Positions 8,067-14,706 of a DNA stretch of 16,777 bases are shown piece by piece. Numbering within the stretch: the stretch's first letter is position 1; every line of letters begins with the position of its first letter. Origin of the DNA: CAZOMR01 sp964580655 (lineage in GTDB: Bacteria > RBG-13-61-14 > CAZOMR01). The stretch covers positions 1 through 16,777 of the forward strand of contig CAZOMR010000044.1 of NCBI GenBank assembly GCA_964580655.1, read 5' to 3'. A program made the position numbers and the translations under genes. The notes below the pieces were generated by a model. The model ran no database searches and was not told the origin of the DNA. It was given only the letters and a program-made list of their open reading frames with translations.

Positions 8067-8747
8067 ATGAAAAGAAAGTATATTATTGCCATAGATGGGC
8101 CTTCGGGGGCAGGAAAAAGCACTGTAAGCAAAAAGCTCGCGAAAAAACTAGGATATCTCTATCTGGATAGCGGGGCCTTGTATAGGGCCGCGGCTTTATA
8201 CGCCAGGCAGAAGGGGGTTGACCTCGAGGCCCCTGAAAAGGTGGAGCAGTTGTGTAAAAATTTGCCGTTGGAATTACACAGAAAAGGTGATAAGTTTGAA
8301 ATAGTGCTTGAGGGGCAAGATGTGTCCGAGGCTCTACGAGCACCCCGGATGGGTCTTGCGGCAAGCAAGGTCTCTGCCTATCCCGGGGTGCGCGGATGCC
8401 TTTTGAAAATACAGCGCGAGCTGGGGCTAAAGGGAGGCGTGGTCGCGGAAGGCAGGGATATGGGAACAGTGGTCTTCCCTGAAGCGGAATTCAAGTTCTT
8501 CCTTTCCGCCTCTTGCGAGGAGAGGGGAAAAAGGAGGTATCTTGAGCTCAGGGAAAAGGGATTTAGCGTGGAGTTGGATACAATTATCCGGGAAATCCGG
8601 ATGCGCGATGAGGACGACAGTTCTCGAGAGCTCGCACCGCTCAAACCTGCGGCGGACGCGATTACGATTGATTGTTCCTCTCTATCCGCGAATGAGGTTG
8701 TGGAGATCATGTTGAAGCGGATAGATGAACAAGCGGGTAAGGAATAA
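8067..8747 (+). CDS. cmk: Cytidylate kinase
   Basis: Phosphorylates CMP and dCMP to the diphosphates using ATP. The 226 residues are typical for bacterial Cmk. The P-loop GPSGAGKS is at 11-18, followed by the DSGALYRA CMP-binding segment. EGRDMGTVVFP matches the conserved mid-protein block, and RDEDDSSRELAPL matches the LID/arginine-rich nucleotide region. It is the only gene from pheA to sppA with an ATG start, 3 bases after aroA, and has no recognisable Shine-Dalgarno, so translation probably depends on ribosomes finishing aroA. cmk directly before rpsA is one of the most conserved pairs in proteobacteria. In many delta-proteobacteria I would expect ispH (lytB) between them; it is absent here. 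Confidence 0.96.
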   Translation: MKRKYIIAIDGPSGAGKSTVSKKLAKKLGYLYLDSGALYRAAALYARQKGVDLEAPEKVEQLCKNLPLELHRKGDKFEIVLEGQDVSEALRAPRMGLAASKVSAYPGVRGCLLKIQRELGLKGGVVAEGRDMGTVVFPEAEFKFFLSASCEERGKRRYLELREKGFSVELDTIIREIRMRDEDDSSRELAPLKPAADAITIDCSSLSANEVVEIMLKRIDEQAGKE

Positions 8748-8755
8748 AGAGGAGG
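8748..8755 (+). promoter_or_regulatory. Ribosome binding site for the TTG start of rpsA
   Basis: AGAGGAGG, close to a perfect anti-16S complement, ends 10 bases before the TTG at 8766. An in-frame TAG at 8760-8762 rules out any earlier start, and the next in-frame Met is about 45 codons in, so a TTG start for rpsA is well supported. Confidence 0.7.
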
Positions 8756-8765
8756 TTTGTAGGTC

Positions 8766-10646
8766 TTGGAAGATGAAAAAAAAGATCAGGGGAAGCCTTC
8801 CGAATTCAATACGGAAGAGGACGAGTTGGAAGGAAAGACTTCCACCCTGACGGAGGATGAGCCATCCGAGGATGAGCTTGAACAGGAATTTGAGGCCCTG
8901 ATGGAGGGTAGCCTCCAACAGAGGCATGTGGAAGAGGGTGAAATTCTGCTCGGTCATGTGGTCAGCGTGACCAAGGAGCAAGTGATGGTGGATATAGGGG
9001 GCAAGTCCGAGGGACAAGTCCCCATAAGTGAATTCATCCTTCCAGACGGAAGCGTGGGCGTCAAAGAAGGAGATGAGATTTATGTGATAATCGAATCGCG
9101 CCGTGAGGAAGACGGTGCGATTCTTCTTTCCAAGGAAAAGGCCACGAAACGCAAGCTCTGGGATGAACTGGAAAAGGCCTATCACGACAGCAGCCCTGTT
9201 GAAGGAACTATCGTTGAGAAGATCAAAGGCGGCCTGATAGTTGACATCGGTATCAAGGCATTTTTGCCAGGCTCACAGATAGACATCCGGCCTATTCGCA
9301 ACCTGGAGAAGGTGCTCGGCACCCGTGACAAGTTCAAGATCATCAAGTTCAACCGCAAGCGTGGAAATATCGTGGTCAGCCGCCGCATCATAATGGAGAC
9401 AGAATTAGCAGGACGCCGGGCCGAGACCCTTGCCCGCCTGAAAAGGGACCAGATAGTGAGAGGCCGTGTCAAGAACCTTACGGACTACGGAGCCTTCATT
9501 GATCTTGGCGGAATTGACGGCCTGCTTCATATCACTGACATGTCACACGGCAGGATCGGCCATCCCCAGGAAATCCTCTCTGTAGGCGATGAGGTCGAGG
9601 TGAAGGTGCTCAAGTTCAACCGCGAGACCGAGCGTGTGTCCCTGGGACTCAAACAGACCCTGCCAGACCCGTGGGAAAATGTGGACAAGAAATACCCCGT
9701 GGGCACCATTGTCCAGGGCAAGGTGGTCAGCCTGACCGACTACGGCGCGTTTGTAGAACTAGAGCCAGGGGTCGAGGGACTGGTCCATGTCTCGGAGATG
9801 ACCTGGACCAAGAAACGAGTAACGCCTTCAAAGATCACCTCGTCCGGAGATATTGTCGAAGCAAAGGTCCTGGATATTGACCTGCTCAATCACCGCATCT
9901 CACTCGGAATGAAACAGGTTCTGCCCAATCCATGGGACATACTCGCTGAAAAATATCCTCCGGGCTCCCGGATAAAAGGTCGAATCCGCAATATAACCAA
10001 CTTCGGCATCTTCGTGGGCGTGGAAGATGGCATTGACGGTCTGGTCCACATCTCCGACATCTCCTGGACAAAACGGGTCAAGCATCCATCGGAGCTTTTC
10101 AAGAAGGGCCAGGACATCGAATGCATAGTGCTCAATATTGACAAGGAAAACGAGCGATTCTCCCTGGGGATAAAGCAGTTGGAGCAAAACCCCTGGGATA
10201 CCGTGGTGCAAAAATACCGCCCTGGAACGGATGTAGTTGGAAAAGTGGTTAACATCACTGATTTCGGCGTGTTCGTAGAATTGGAGCAGGGCGTGGAGGG
10301 GCTGATCCATATCAGTGAACTCAGCAGGGAAAAGATCAAGGACCCGAATGAGGTCGTCAAGCTGGGCCAGAACATCAAGGCAGAGATATTGAATGTGGAT
10401 ATAGGGGATCACAAAATAAGGATGAGCGTCAAATCCCTGGAACAGACTGAAGAACGAGAGACTCTGAAATCCCTCCAGCGTCAGGAAGGAGACGGCACAT
10501 CCAAGCTCGGTGAGATCATTCAAAAGAAGCTCTCCCAGCTACAGCATCCGGAAGGCGAACCCGAGGAGTCCGGAGCACCCTCTGCGGAGCCTGGGCCGGA
10601 GGAGTCTGAAGAAGGCACATCAGAAAAAAAGGAGCATGAAGATTGA
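8766..10646 (+). CDS. rpsA: 30S ribosomal protein S1
   Basis: RNA-binding ribosomal protein that helps the 30S subunit capture and unfold mRNA. Six S1 (OB-fold) domains lie at about 58-124, 143-208, 229-297, 314-384, 401-471 and 488-557, the same number as in E. coli. Domains 3-6 carry the strong consensus (such as DYGAF and GLVHISE) typical of RNA-binding copies, while domains 1 and 2 are divergent, as in ribosome-anchoring S1 N-termini. The protein is 626 residues, longer than E. coli S1 (557). The excess is an acidic N-terminal stretch of about 55 residues and an acidic, Glu/Pro-rich tail of about 65. It starts at TTG behind a strong Shine-Dalgarno, 18 bases after cmk, and its stop overlaps the sppA start by four bases. 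Confidence 0.96.
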   Translation: MEDEKKDQGKPSEFNTEEDELEGKTSTLTEDEPSEDELEQEFEALMEGSLQQRHVEEGEILLGHVVSVTKEQVMVDIGGKSEGQVPISEFILPDGSVGVKEGDEIYVIIESRREEDGAILLSKEKATKRKLWDELEKAYHDSSPVEGTIVEKIKGGLIVDIGIKAFLPGSQIDIRPIRNLEKVLGTRDKFKIIKFNRKRGNIVVSRRIIMETELAGRRAETLARLKRDQIVRGRVKNLTDYGAFIDLGGIDGLLHITDMSHGRIGHPQEILSVGDEVEVKVLKFNRETERVSLGLKQTLPDPWENVDKKYPVGTIVQGKVVSLTDYGAFVELEPGVEGLVHVSEMTWTKKRVTPSKITSSGDIVEAKVLDIDLLNHRISLGMKQVLPNPWDILAEKYPPGSRIKGRIRNITNFGIFVGVEDGIDGLVHISDISWTKRVKHPSELFKKGQDIECIVLNIDKENERFSLGIKQLEQNPWDTVVQKYRPGTDVVGKVVNITDFGVFVELEQGVEGLIHISELSREKIKDPNEVVKLGQNIKAEILNVDIGDHKIRMSVKSLEQTEERETLKSLQRQEGDGTSKLGEIIQKKLSQLQHPEGEPEESGAPSAEPGPEESEEGTSEKKEHED

Positions 10647-11590
10647 GTCAGTCAATTCCCCCGACTCCTTCCATGCCTGAGCCCGCGCCTGCGCCGAAGA
10701 GCCTGTCACGGCGGAGACCTTTGCTTTTGACATTTCTCATTCTCGGATTCGTAATTGTCCTGTTTATGCTTATTGTAATCCTGGGGTTTTCATCCATGTC
10801 CAAACATAGGACATCAGCCATCGGCTGGGGCGAAAAGGTCGGTGTAGTAAAGGTTGAAGGGATCATCTTGAAATCACAGCCTGTCATTGATGAATTGCAC
10901 CGATACAAGAAGAATCGAGGCATCAAGGCCGTTGTCCTGAGGGTTGACTCGCCCGGTGGATCGGTTGGGCCGGCACAGGAAATCTTCAAGGAGGTGCAAA
11001 GGCTTTCCGGGTCCAAGCCGGTGGTGGTTTCCATGGGTTCTGTAGCCGCTTCCGGAGGATACTACATCTCTGCCCCTGCATCCTGGCTTATTGCTAATCC
11101 CGGCACTATTACCGGGAGCATCGGCGTGGTTATGGATGTTAGAAACATCGAGGACCTCTTGAGATGGATGAAAATCAAGCATGAGACCATCAAGAGCGGC
11201 GAGATGAAGGATATTGGAAGTCCATATCGCGAGATGACCGAGCAGGAGCGCGCGTATCTGCAAGGGGTCATTCAGGATGTTCATCAGCAGTTCGAGCAGG
11301 CAGTAGCCGAGGGCCGCAAACTGGACATGGAGAAAGTCCATGCACTGGCCGATGGCCGGGTCTTCACAGGCCGACAGGCCCTGGAACAGGGGCTCGTGGA
11401 TCAACTGGGCAACCTCCCTGATGCCATCAACAAGGCCGCAGAGCTCGCTGGCATCAAGGGCGAGCCGCAGGTGGTCTGGCCACCGAGAAAACGCCCCTTG
11501 TTCTGGGATCAGCTCATGAAGGGCCTTCTTGAAAGTGCAAGCAAGGAAATGGCCCATGGCCCGGTCCGCCTGCTTTATCTCTGGAAATAG
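10643..11590 (+). CDS. sppA: Signal peptide peptidase SppA, 36 kDa type (S49 family)
   Basis: Membrane-anchored serine protease that degrades signal peptides left after protein export. At 315 residues it is the short, single-domain form, as in Bacillus, not the duplicated 67 kDa E. coli form. A Pro-rich cytoplasmic start and RRR (23-25) precede one membrane helix at about 26-49, orienting the protease domain outside. DSPGG (102-106) is the conserved glycine loop. The nucleophile is S137 in AASGGYY, and the general base lysine is K189 in KSGEMKD; the 52-residue spacing equals that of Bacillus SppA (S147/K199). The TTG start overlaps the rpsA stop (TTGA), with AAGGAG 8 bases upstream, so it is co-translated with S1. 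It sits between rpsA and ihfB, as in delta-proteobacteria. Confidence 0.95.
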   Translation: MSQSIPPTPSMPEPAPAPKSLSRRRPLLLTFLILGFVIVLFMLIVILGFSSMSKHRTSAIGWGEKVGVVKVEGIILKSQPVIDELHRYKKNRGIKAVVLRVDSPGGSVGPAQEIFKEVQRLSGSKPVVVSMGSVAASGGYYISAPASWLIANPGTITGSIGVVMDVRNIEDLLRWMKIKHETIKSGEMKDIGSPYREMTEQERAYLQGVIQDVHQQFEQAVAEGRKLDMEKVHALADGRVFTGRQALEQGLVDQLGNLPDAINKAAELAGIKGEPQVVWPPRKRPLFWDQLMKGLLESASKEMAHGPVRLLYLWK

Positions 11591-11592
11591 AA

Positions 11593-11621
11593 TTGAAATC
11601 GCAGGGGAGTTTTGCTAAGAA
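11593..11621 (+). promoter_or_regulatory. Possible promoter for ihfB
   Basis: TTGAAA (11593-11598), a 17-base spacer and TAAGAA (11616-11621) with an extended -10 TG at 11613-11614 lie just after the sppA stop. The -10 is only a fair match. The 72-base gap is the widest between genes on the plus strand and would suit a separate start for ihfB and the genes after it. Confidence 0.35.
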
Positions 11622-11642
11622 ATAGAAATCCATTTGTCCGCC

Positions 11643-11649
11643 AAGGAGG
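11643..11649 (+). promoter_or_regulatory. Ribosome binding site of ihfB, long spacing
   Basis: AAGGAGG is perfect but ends 13 bases before the ihfB ATG at 11663. A second ATG at 11653 lies too close to it and opens only five codons out of frame, stopping just inside ihfB. The true start must be 11663, because the protein begins exactly as IHF/HU proteins do. Confidence 0.55.
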
Positions 11650-11662
11650 GAGATGAGAAGCA

Positions 11663-11941
11663 ATGACTAAAAGGGAATTAATAGAGAAGCTAGCCGAACG
11701 CACTAAAAATTTGAGCCAGAAGGATGCAGAGATTGTGGTCAAGACCATCTTCGAGGCCATGACAGAGGCTCTAGCGTCAGGCGACCGGATTGAAATCCGG
11801 GGCTTCGGAAGTTTCCAGGTCAAAGAGCGCCGCAGAAAGGAGGGCAGAAATCCCCGCACCGGCGAAAAGGTCATGGTCAAGCCTAAAAAGGTCCCTTTCT
11901 TTAAGGTGGGCAAGGAACTGAGAGAAAGGGTTAATCACTAG
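11663..11941 (+). CDS. ihfB: Integration host factor beta-type DNA-bending protein
   Basis: Small histone-like protein that dimerises, clamps the DNA minor groove and bends it sharply. It affects transcription, recombination and nucleoid structure. The 92 residues start MTKRELIEKLA and contain RIEIRGFGSF (42-51) and the beta-arm GRNPRTGE (61-68), with the intercalating proline at 64, then PFFKVGKELR. IEIRGFGSF and the arm resemble E. coli IhfB more than HU. The position after rpsA (here after sppA) is the classical ihfB location, which supports the beta assignment; no alpha partner is in the window. It could also act as a homodimer or be labelled HU family. A perfect Shine-Dalgarno lies 13 bases upstream, and a possible own promoter precedes it. 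Confidence 0.9.
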   Translation: MTKRELIEKLAERTKNLSQKDAEIVVKTIFEAMTEALASGDRIEIRGFGSFQVKERRRKEGRNPRTGEKVMVKPKKVPFFKVGKELRERVNH

Positions 11942-11972
11942 AGGTCCTCCCCGCAGAGAGATTTGACAAAAA

Positions 11973-12479
11973 ATGGATGCACTCTGGGCCCCGTGGCGGA
12001 TGGAATATATTGAGGCTGAAAAAGATCGAGCCAAAGAGGAAGAATGCGTGTTCTGCGGAATTCTCGCTCTAGCCGATGATGAAAATGGTCTTGTCATTCA
12101 TCGGGGAAAAAAAGCCGCGGTGATCCTCAATCGCTTCCCTTACAATAACGGCCACATCATGGTGATGCCCTTGCGGCATATTGCAAAACTAGAGGACCTC
12201 AATGATGAAGAAGTCATGGAAGTGCATTACCTCGCTTGCAAAAGCCTGAAGGCCCTCTCTGACGCAATGGAGCCACACGGGTTCAACATGGGATTCAACC
12301 TGGGGAATGTGGCAGGAGCGGGCGTAAAAGACCATCTTCACCTTCATATAGTTCCCCGCTGGCAGGGGGACACCAACTTCATGCCCGTGCTCGCGGAGAC
12401 CAAGGTTATGCCGGATCATCTCATTAACACCTTGCGAAAATTGAAGGCCGCGTTCTCCGACGCGATAGTGCAAAAGTGA
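11973..12479 (+). CDS. HIT-family hydrolase/phosphorylase (Ap4A-type)
   Basis: Histidine-triad nucleotide-binding protein of 168 residues. The triad HLHLHIV spans 121-127, with H123 as the expected nucleophile forming a nucleotidyl intermediate. CVFC (25-28) with downstream histidines suggests the zinc site seen in several HIT members. The N-terminus MDALWAPWRMEYI and the PRWQGDTNFMPV segment after the triad resemble the Ap4A phosphorylase/hydrolase-like branch, for example the mycobacterial enzyme, rather than Hint. Likely activity is cleavage of diadenosine polyphosphates or adenylylated small molecules, but the substrate cannot be fixed from sequence. It lies 31 bases after ihfB with only a weak purine tract before the ATG. 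Its stop codon is embedded in the Shine-Dalgarno of the next gene, so the two are coupled. Confidence 0.88.
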   Translation: MDALWAPWRMEYIEAEKDRAKEEECVFCGILALADDENGLVIHRGKKAAVILNRFPYNNGHIMVMPLRHIAKLEDLNDEEVMEVHYLACKSLKALSDAMEPHGFNMGFNLGNVAGAGVKDHLHLHIVPRWQGDTNFMPVLAETKVMPDHLINTLRKLKAAFSDAIVQK

Positions 12480-12486
12480 GGAACCC

Positions 12487-12891
12487 ATGCGTTATATAAA
12501 ATGGATTCTCATACTCTTTGTGATCATTTTCGTGTTTCTGCAAATTCTCGCAAACCTCGATACCCTGAACACTAACCTCAGTTTATCCCTGCGTCTGCCC
12601 GGAAGTGCGGACATCAGCATGAATTTCAAATTTCTCACCGCATCCATATTCCTCTTTGCAGGCGGCTTCATCATCGCCATCTTGATTGAAATATATTCCT
12701 GGTTCAAATACTCCCGCACTATCCAAAAACAGCGAAAGCTCATTCAATCACTGCGTAATGAATTGAAAGAATTAAAACCAACCCCCGTCTCCCCTGCCCT
12801 TTCCGTGGAACCTGGAAAATCATCAGCTCTAGCCCCGGACATTCCGGCCCAAGCCTCAGATAGTCCGGATACAATGGAGTCCGCGGACTGA
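12487..12891 (+). CDS. LapA-domain (DUF1049) inner-membrane protein
   Basis: A 134-residue membrane protein with helices at about 5-24 and 50-70 separated by a short polar loop. A basic, coiled-coil-prone helix (about 72-97) and a Pro/Ser/Ala-rich disordered tail follow. This two-helix plus coiled-coil plan matches LapA (YciS), which in enterobacteria works with the TPR protein LapB to control LpxC turnover and lipopolysaccharide assembly. The conserved loop between the helices (about 27-48) is compatible. GAGGAA overlapping the HIT stop is 3 bases before the ATG, tight but usable. No lapB gene follows directly; the next gene is a CoA-transferase. I assign the family with fair confidence, but the lipopolysaccharide role is inferred. 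Confidence 0.75.
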   Translation: MRYIKWILILFVIIFVFLQILANLDTLNTNLSLSLRLPGSADISMNFKFLTASIFLFAGGFIIAILIEIYSWFKYSRTIQKQRKLIQSLRNELKELKPTPVSPALSVEPGKSSALAPDIPAQASDSPDTMESAD

Positions 12892-12924
12892 TCGGGCCAT
12901 TCTATTCTCCCGGGATAAAGCGCC

Positions 12925-14706
12925 ATGCTGGATGCATTCGATGAAATCCTGAGGCGAAAAATCGCTATTCCCGACAGGGAAGGCCCGAACAAGGTGGCGG
13001 ACCTCTCTAATGCAATTCAGAAACTGGTGCGACCGGGAATGACCCTGCAAATCTGCACTACGCACAACCGCCCCGGTGCCATTGTTTACGAGCTGGTGCG
13101 GCAGTTTGAGGGAAAAGACCCCGGATTCTCTCTCTCGACCCTCGGGGTCGTCTCCACTGCCGTGCTCCTTGTTCATAAAGGGCTTGTGAAAAAATTGATC
13201 ACGACCTTTTCCGGAGATTCCTACCCCACTCCGGGGCCCAATCCCGTGATAGGCAAAGCTTATACCGAGGGCCGGATCAAGATAGAGAACTGGAGCATCC
13301 TTACATTCCCCATGAGACTGCTTGCCGGGGCCATGGGAATCCCTTACATACCCACGCACTCGCTGATCGGAAGCAGTATGGCCGAGGAGAACAGGGAATG
13401 GTTCGAGGTCACAACCGATCCGGGGACAGGCGAAGAGATCGGCCTGCTTAAAGCCTTCCAGCCTGACCTTGCCTTTGTCCATGCCCCTTATGCTGATGCG
13501 GCCGGGAACGCGCTTCTCACCCCGCCCTACGGCGAAGAGGTCTACGGGGCATGGGCCGCAAAACAAGGGGTCATCCTCACTGTGGAAAAGGTGGTATCCA
13601 CGGAGTTAATCCGCCGTTACTCATACCTGACAAAGATTCCGTCCTGCATGGTCAAGGCGGTGTGCGAGGTTCCATTCGGCGCACATCCCGGAGGAGTCAG
13701 CTCCGAGGGCCTGCCGGAATTTGACTCATACGCGGATGATTATGAATTTATCCAGGACTTTCGAAAGGCGTGCAAAAGCGAGGCTGACCTGAATGCCTGG
13801 ATCAAGGAATGGGTATATGACTGCCCGACCTGGGAAGCCTATCTCGAGAAACTTGGCCAGGATCGCATCTGGTTCCTCAAAGGCAAGGCAGACCGTGATT
13901 CATGGAAGTCCGAACTGCTGACCCTCTCATCACAGATTCCCGAAGGCCCGGAATATTCCCCGGTCGAGATGATGGTCGTGACAGCGGGAAGAAAGCTCGC
14001 GGACCGCGTAAAGAAATGCGGGTACCAGACAATACTCGCTGGCGTGGGAGCAAGCAACCTCTCTGCATGGCTCGCATACTATCAGCTCAGAGAAGAAAAC
14101 ATCCACTGTGAACTCATGGCAGAAATAGGCTTCTTCGGATACATGCCAAGACCGGCAGACCCCTTTATATTCAACTACCGGAACCTCCCTACCTGCAAGA
14201 TGCTCACCGGTATTCCCACCATCATGGGTGTGCTCATGGCAGGAAGCAAAAGCGAGAACATCGGGTCCATCGGCGCGGCCCAGGTGGATAAATCAGGCAA
14301 TGTCAACTCCACCAAGATACCCGGCAAGATGTATTTCGTGGGATCAGGCGGCGCAAACGACATCTGCTCATCCGCATGCGAGGTCATGGTAACCGCTCTC
14401 CAGGATAAATACCGCTTTGTGGACAAAGTCGCTTACATCACGAGCCCGGGCAGGAGGGTCAGAACAGTGGTCTCGGACATTGGAGTGTATGAAAAGCCTG
14501 AAGGGTCAGCCGAGCTGATCCTTACTGGCTACTTTGCCGGCCCGGGGCGATCAGACCGCGAAAGCGCGGTTAGATACATCAAGGATCAATGCGGGTTCAC
14601 ACTCAAGGTGGCGGATACCATCGAGGAAATCCATGCGCCAACTTTGGAGGAACTCAACCTGCTGAGACTCTTCGACCCCAGAAGACAATTCCTTGAAAAA
14701 AGATGA
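12925..14706 (+). CDS. Fused alpha-beta family I CoA-transferase (glutaconate/IpdAB type)
   Basis: Single 593-residue chain combining both subunits of a family I CoA-transferase. The alpha-like half (about 30-330) has the RPGMTLQICTTHNRPGA segment and the YLEKLG end seen in GctA/IpdA proteins. The beta-like half starts near SPVEMMVV (345-352). It holds the AEIGFFGY motif (E400, candidate catalytic glutamate that forms the glutamyl-CoA thioester), the hallmark GAAQVDKSGNVNSTK (450-464), and the glycine loop GSGGAND (473-479). Both halves look complete, so this is a genuine fusion and not a frameshift product. Substrate is unknown: dicarboxylic acyl-CoA such as glutaconyl-CoA, or an IpdAB-like ring hydrolysis, are possible, but no degradation genes adjoin it. 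An in-frame stop just upstream fixes the ATG. Its stop overlaps the next start as ATGA. Confidence 0.85.
   Translation: MLDAFDEILRRKIAIPDREGPNKVADLSNAIQKLVRPGMTLQICTTHNRPGAIVYELVRQFEGKDPGFSLSTLGVVSTAVLLVHKGLVKKLITTFSGDSYPTPGPNPVIGKAYTEGRIKIENWSILTFPMRLLAGAMGIPYIPTHSLIGSSMAEENREWFEVTTDPGTGEEIGLLKAFQPDLAFVHAPYADAAGNALLTPPYGEEVYGAWAAKQGVILTVEKVVSTELIRRYSYLTKIPSCMVKAVCEVPFGAHPGGVSSEGLPEFDSYADDYEFIQDFRKACKSEADLNAWIKEWVYDCPTWEAYLEKLGQDRIWFLKGKADRDSWKSELLTLSSQIPEGPEYSPVEMMVVTAGRKLADRVKKCGYQTILAGVGASNLSAWLAYYQLREENIHCELMAEIGFFGYMPRPADPFIFNYRNLPTCKMLTGIPTIMGVLMAGSKSENIGSIGAAQVDKSGNVNSTKIPGKMYFVGSGGANDICSSACEVMVTALQDKYRFVDKVAYITSPGRRVRTVVSDIGVYEKPEGSAELILTGYFAGPGRSDRESAVRYIKDQCGFTLKVADTIEEIHAPTLEELNLLRLFDPRRQFLEKR

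Noticed and set aside
9900..10557. Antisense frames opposite rpsA and sppA
   Set aside because: They mirror the repeated S1 domains or SppA codons, with no ribosome binding site logic or known family; shadows of real genes.
11653..11670. Five-codon ORF overlapping the ihfB start, possibly regulatory
   Set aside because: Its ATG is only 3 bases from the AAGGAGG tract, too close for normal initiation; most likely chance.
12856..13566. Long open frame on the minus strand opposite the CoA-transferase (236 codons)
   Set aside because: It is antisense to a well-supported gene, has no recognisable domain, and its composition is what an overlapping frame of GC-rich coding DNA gives by chance.
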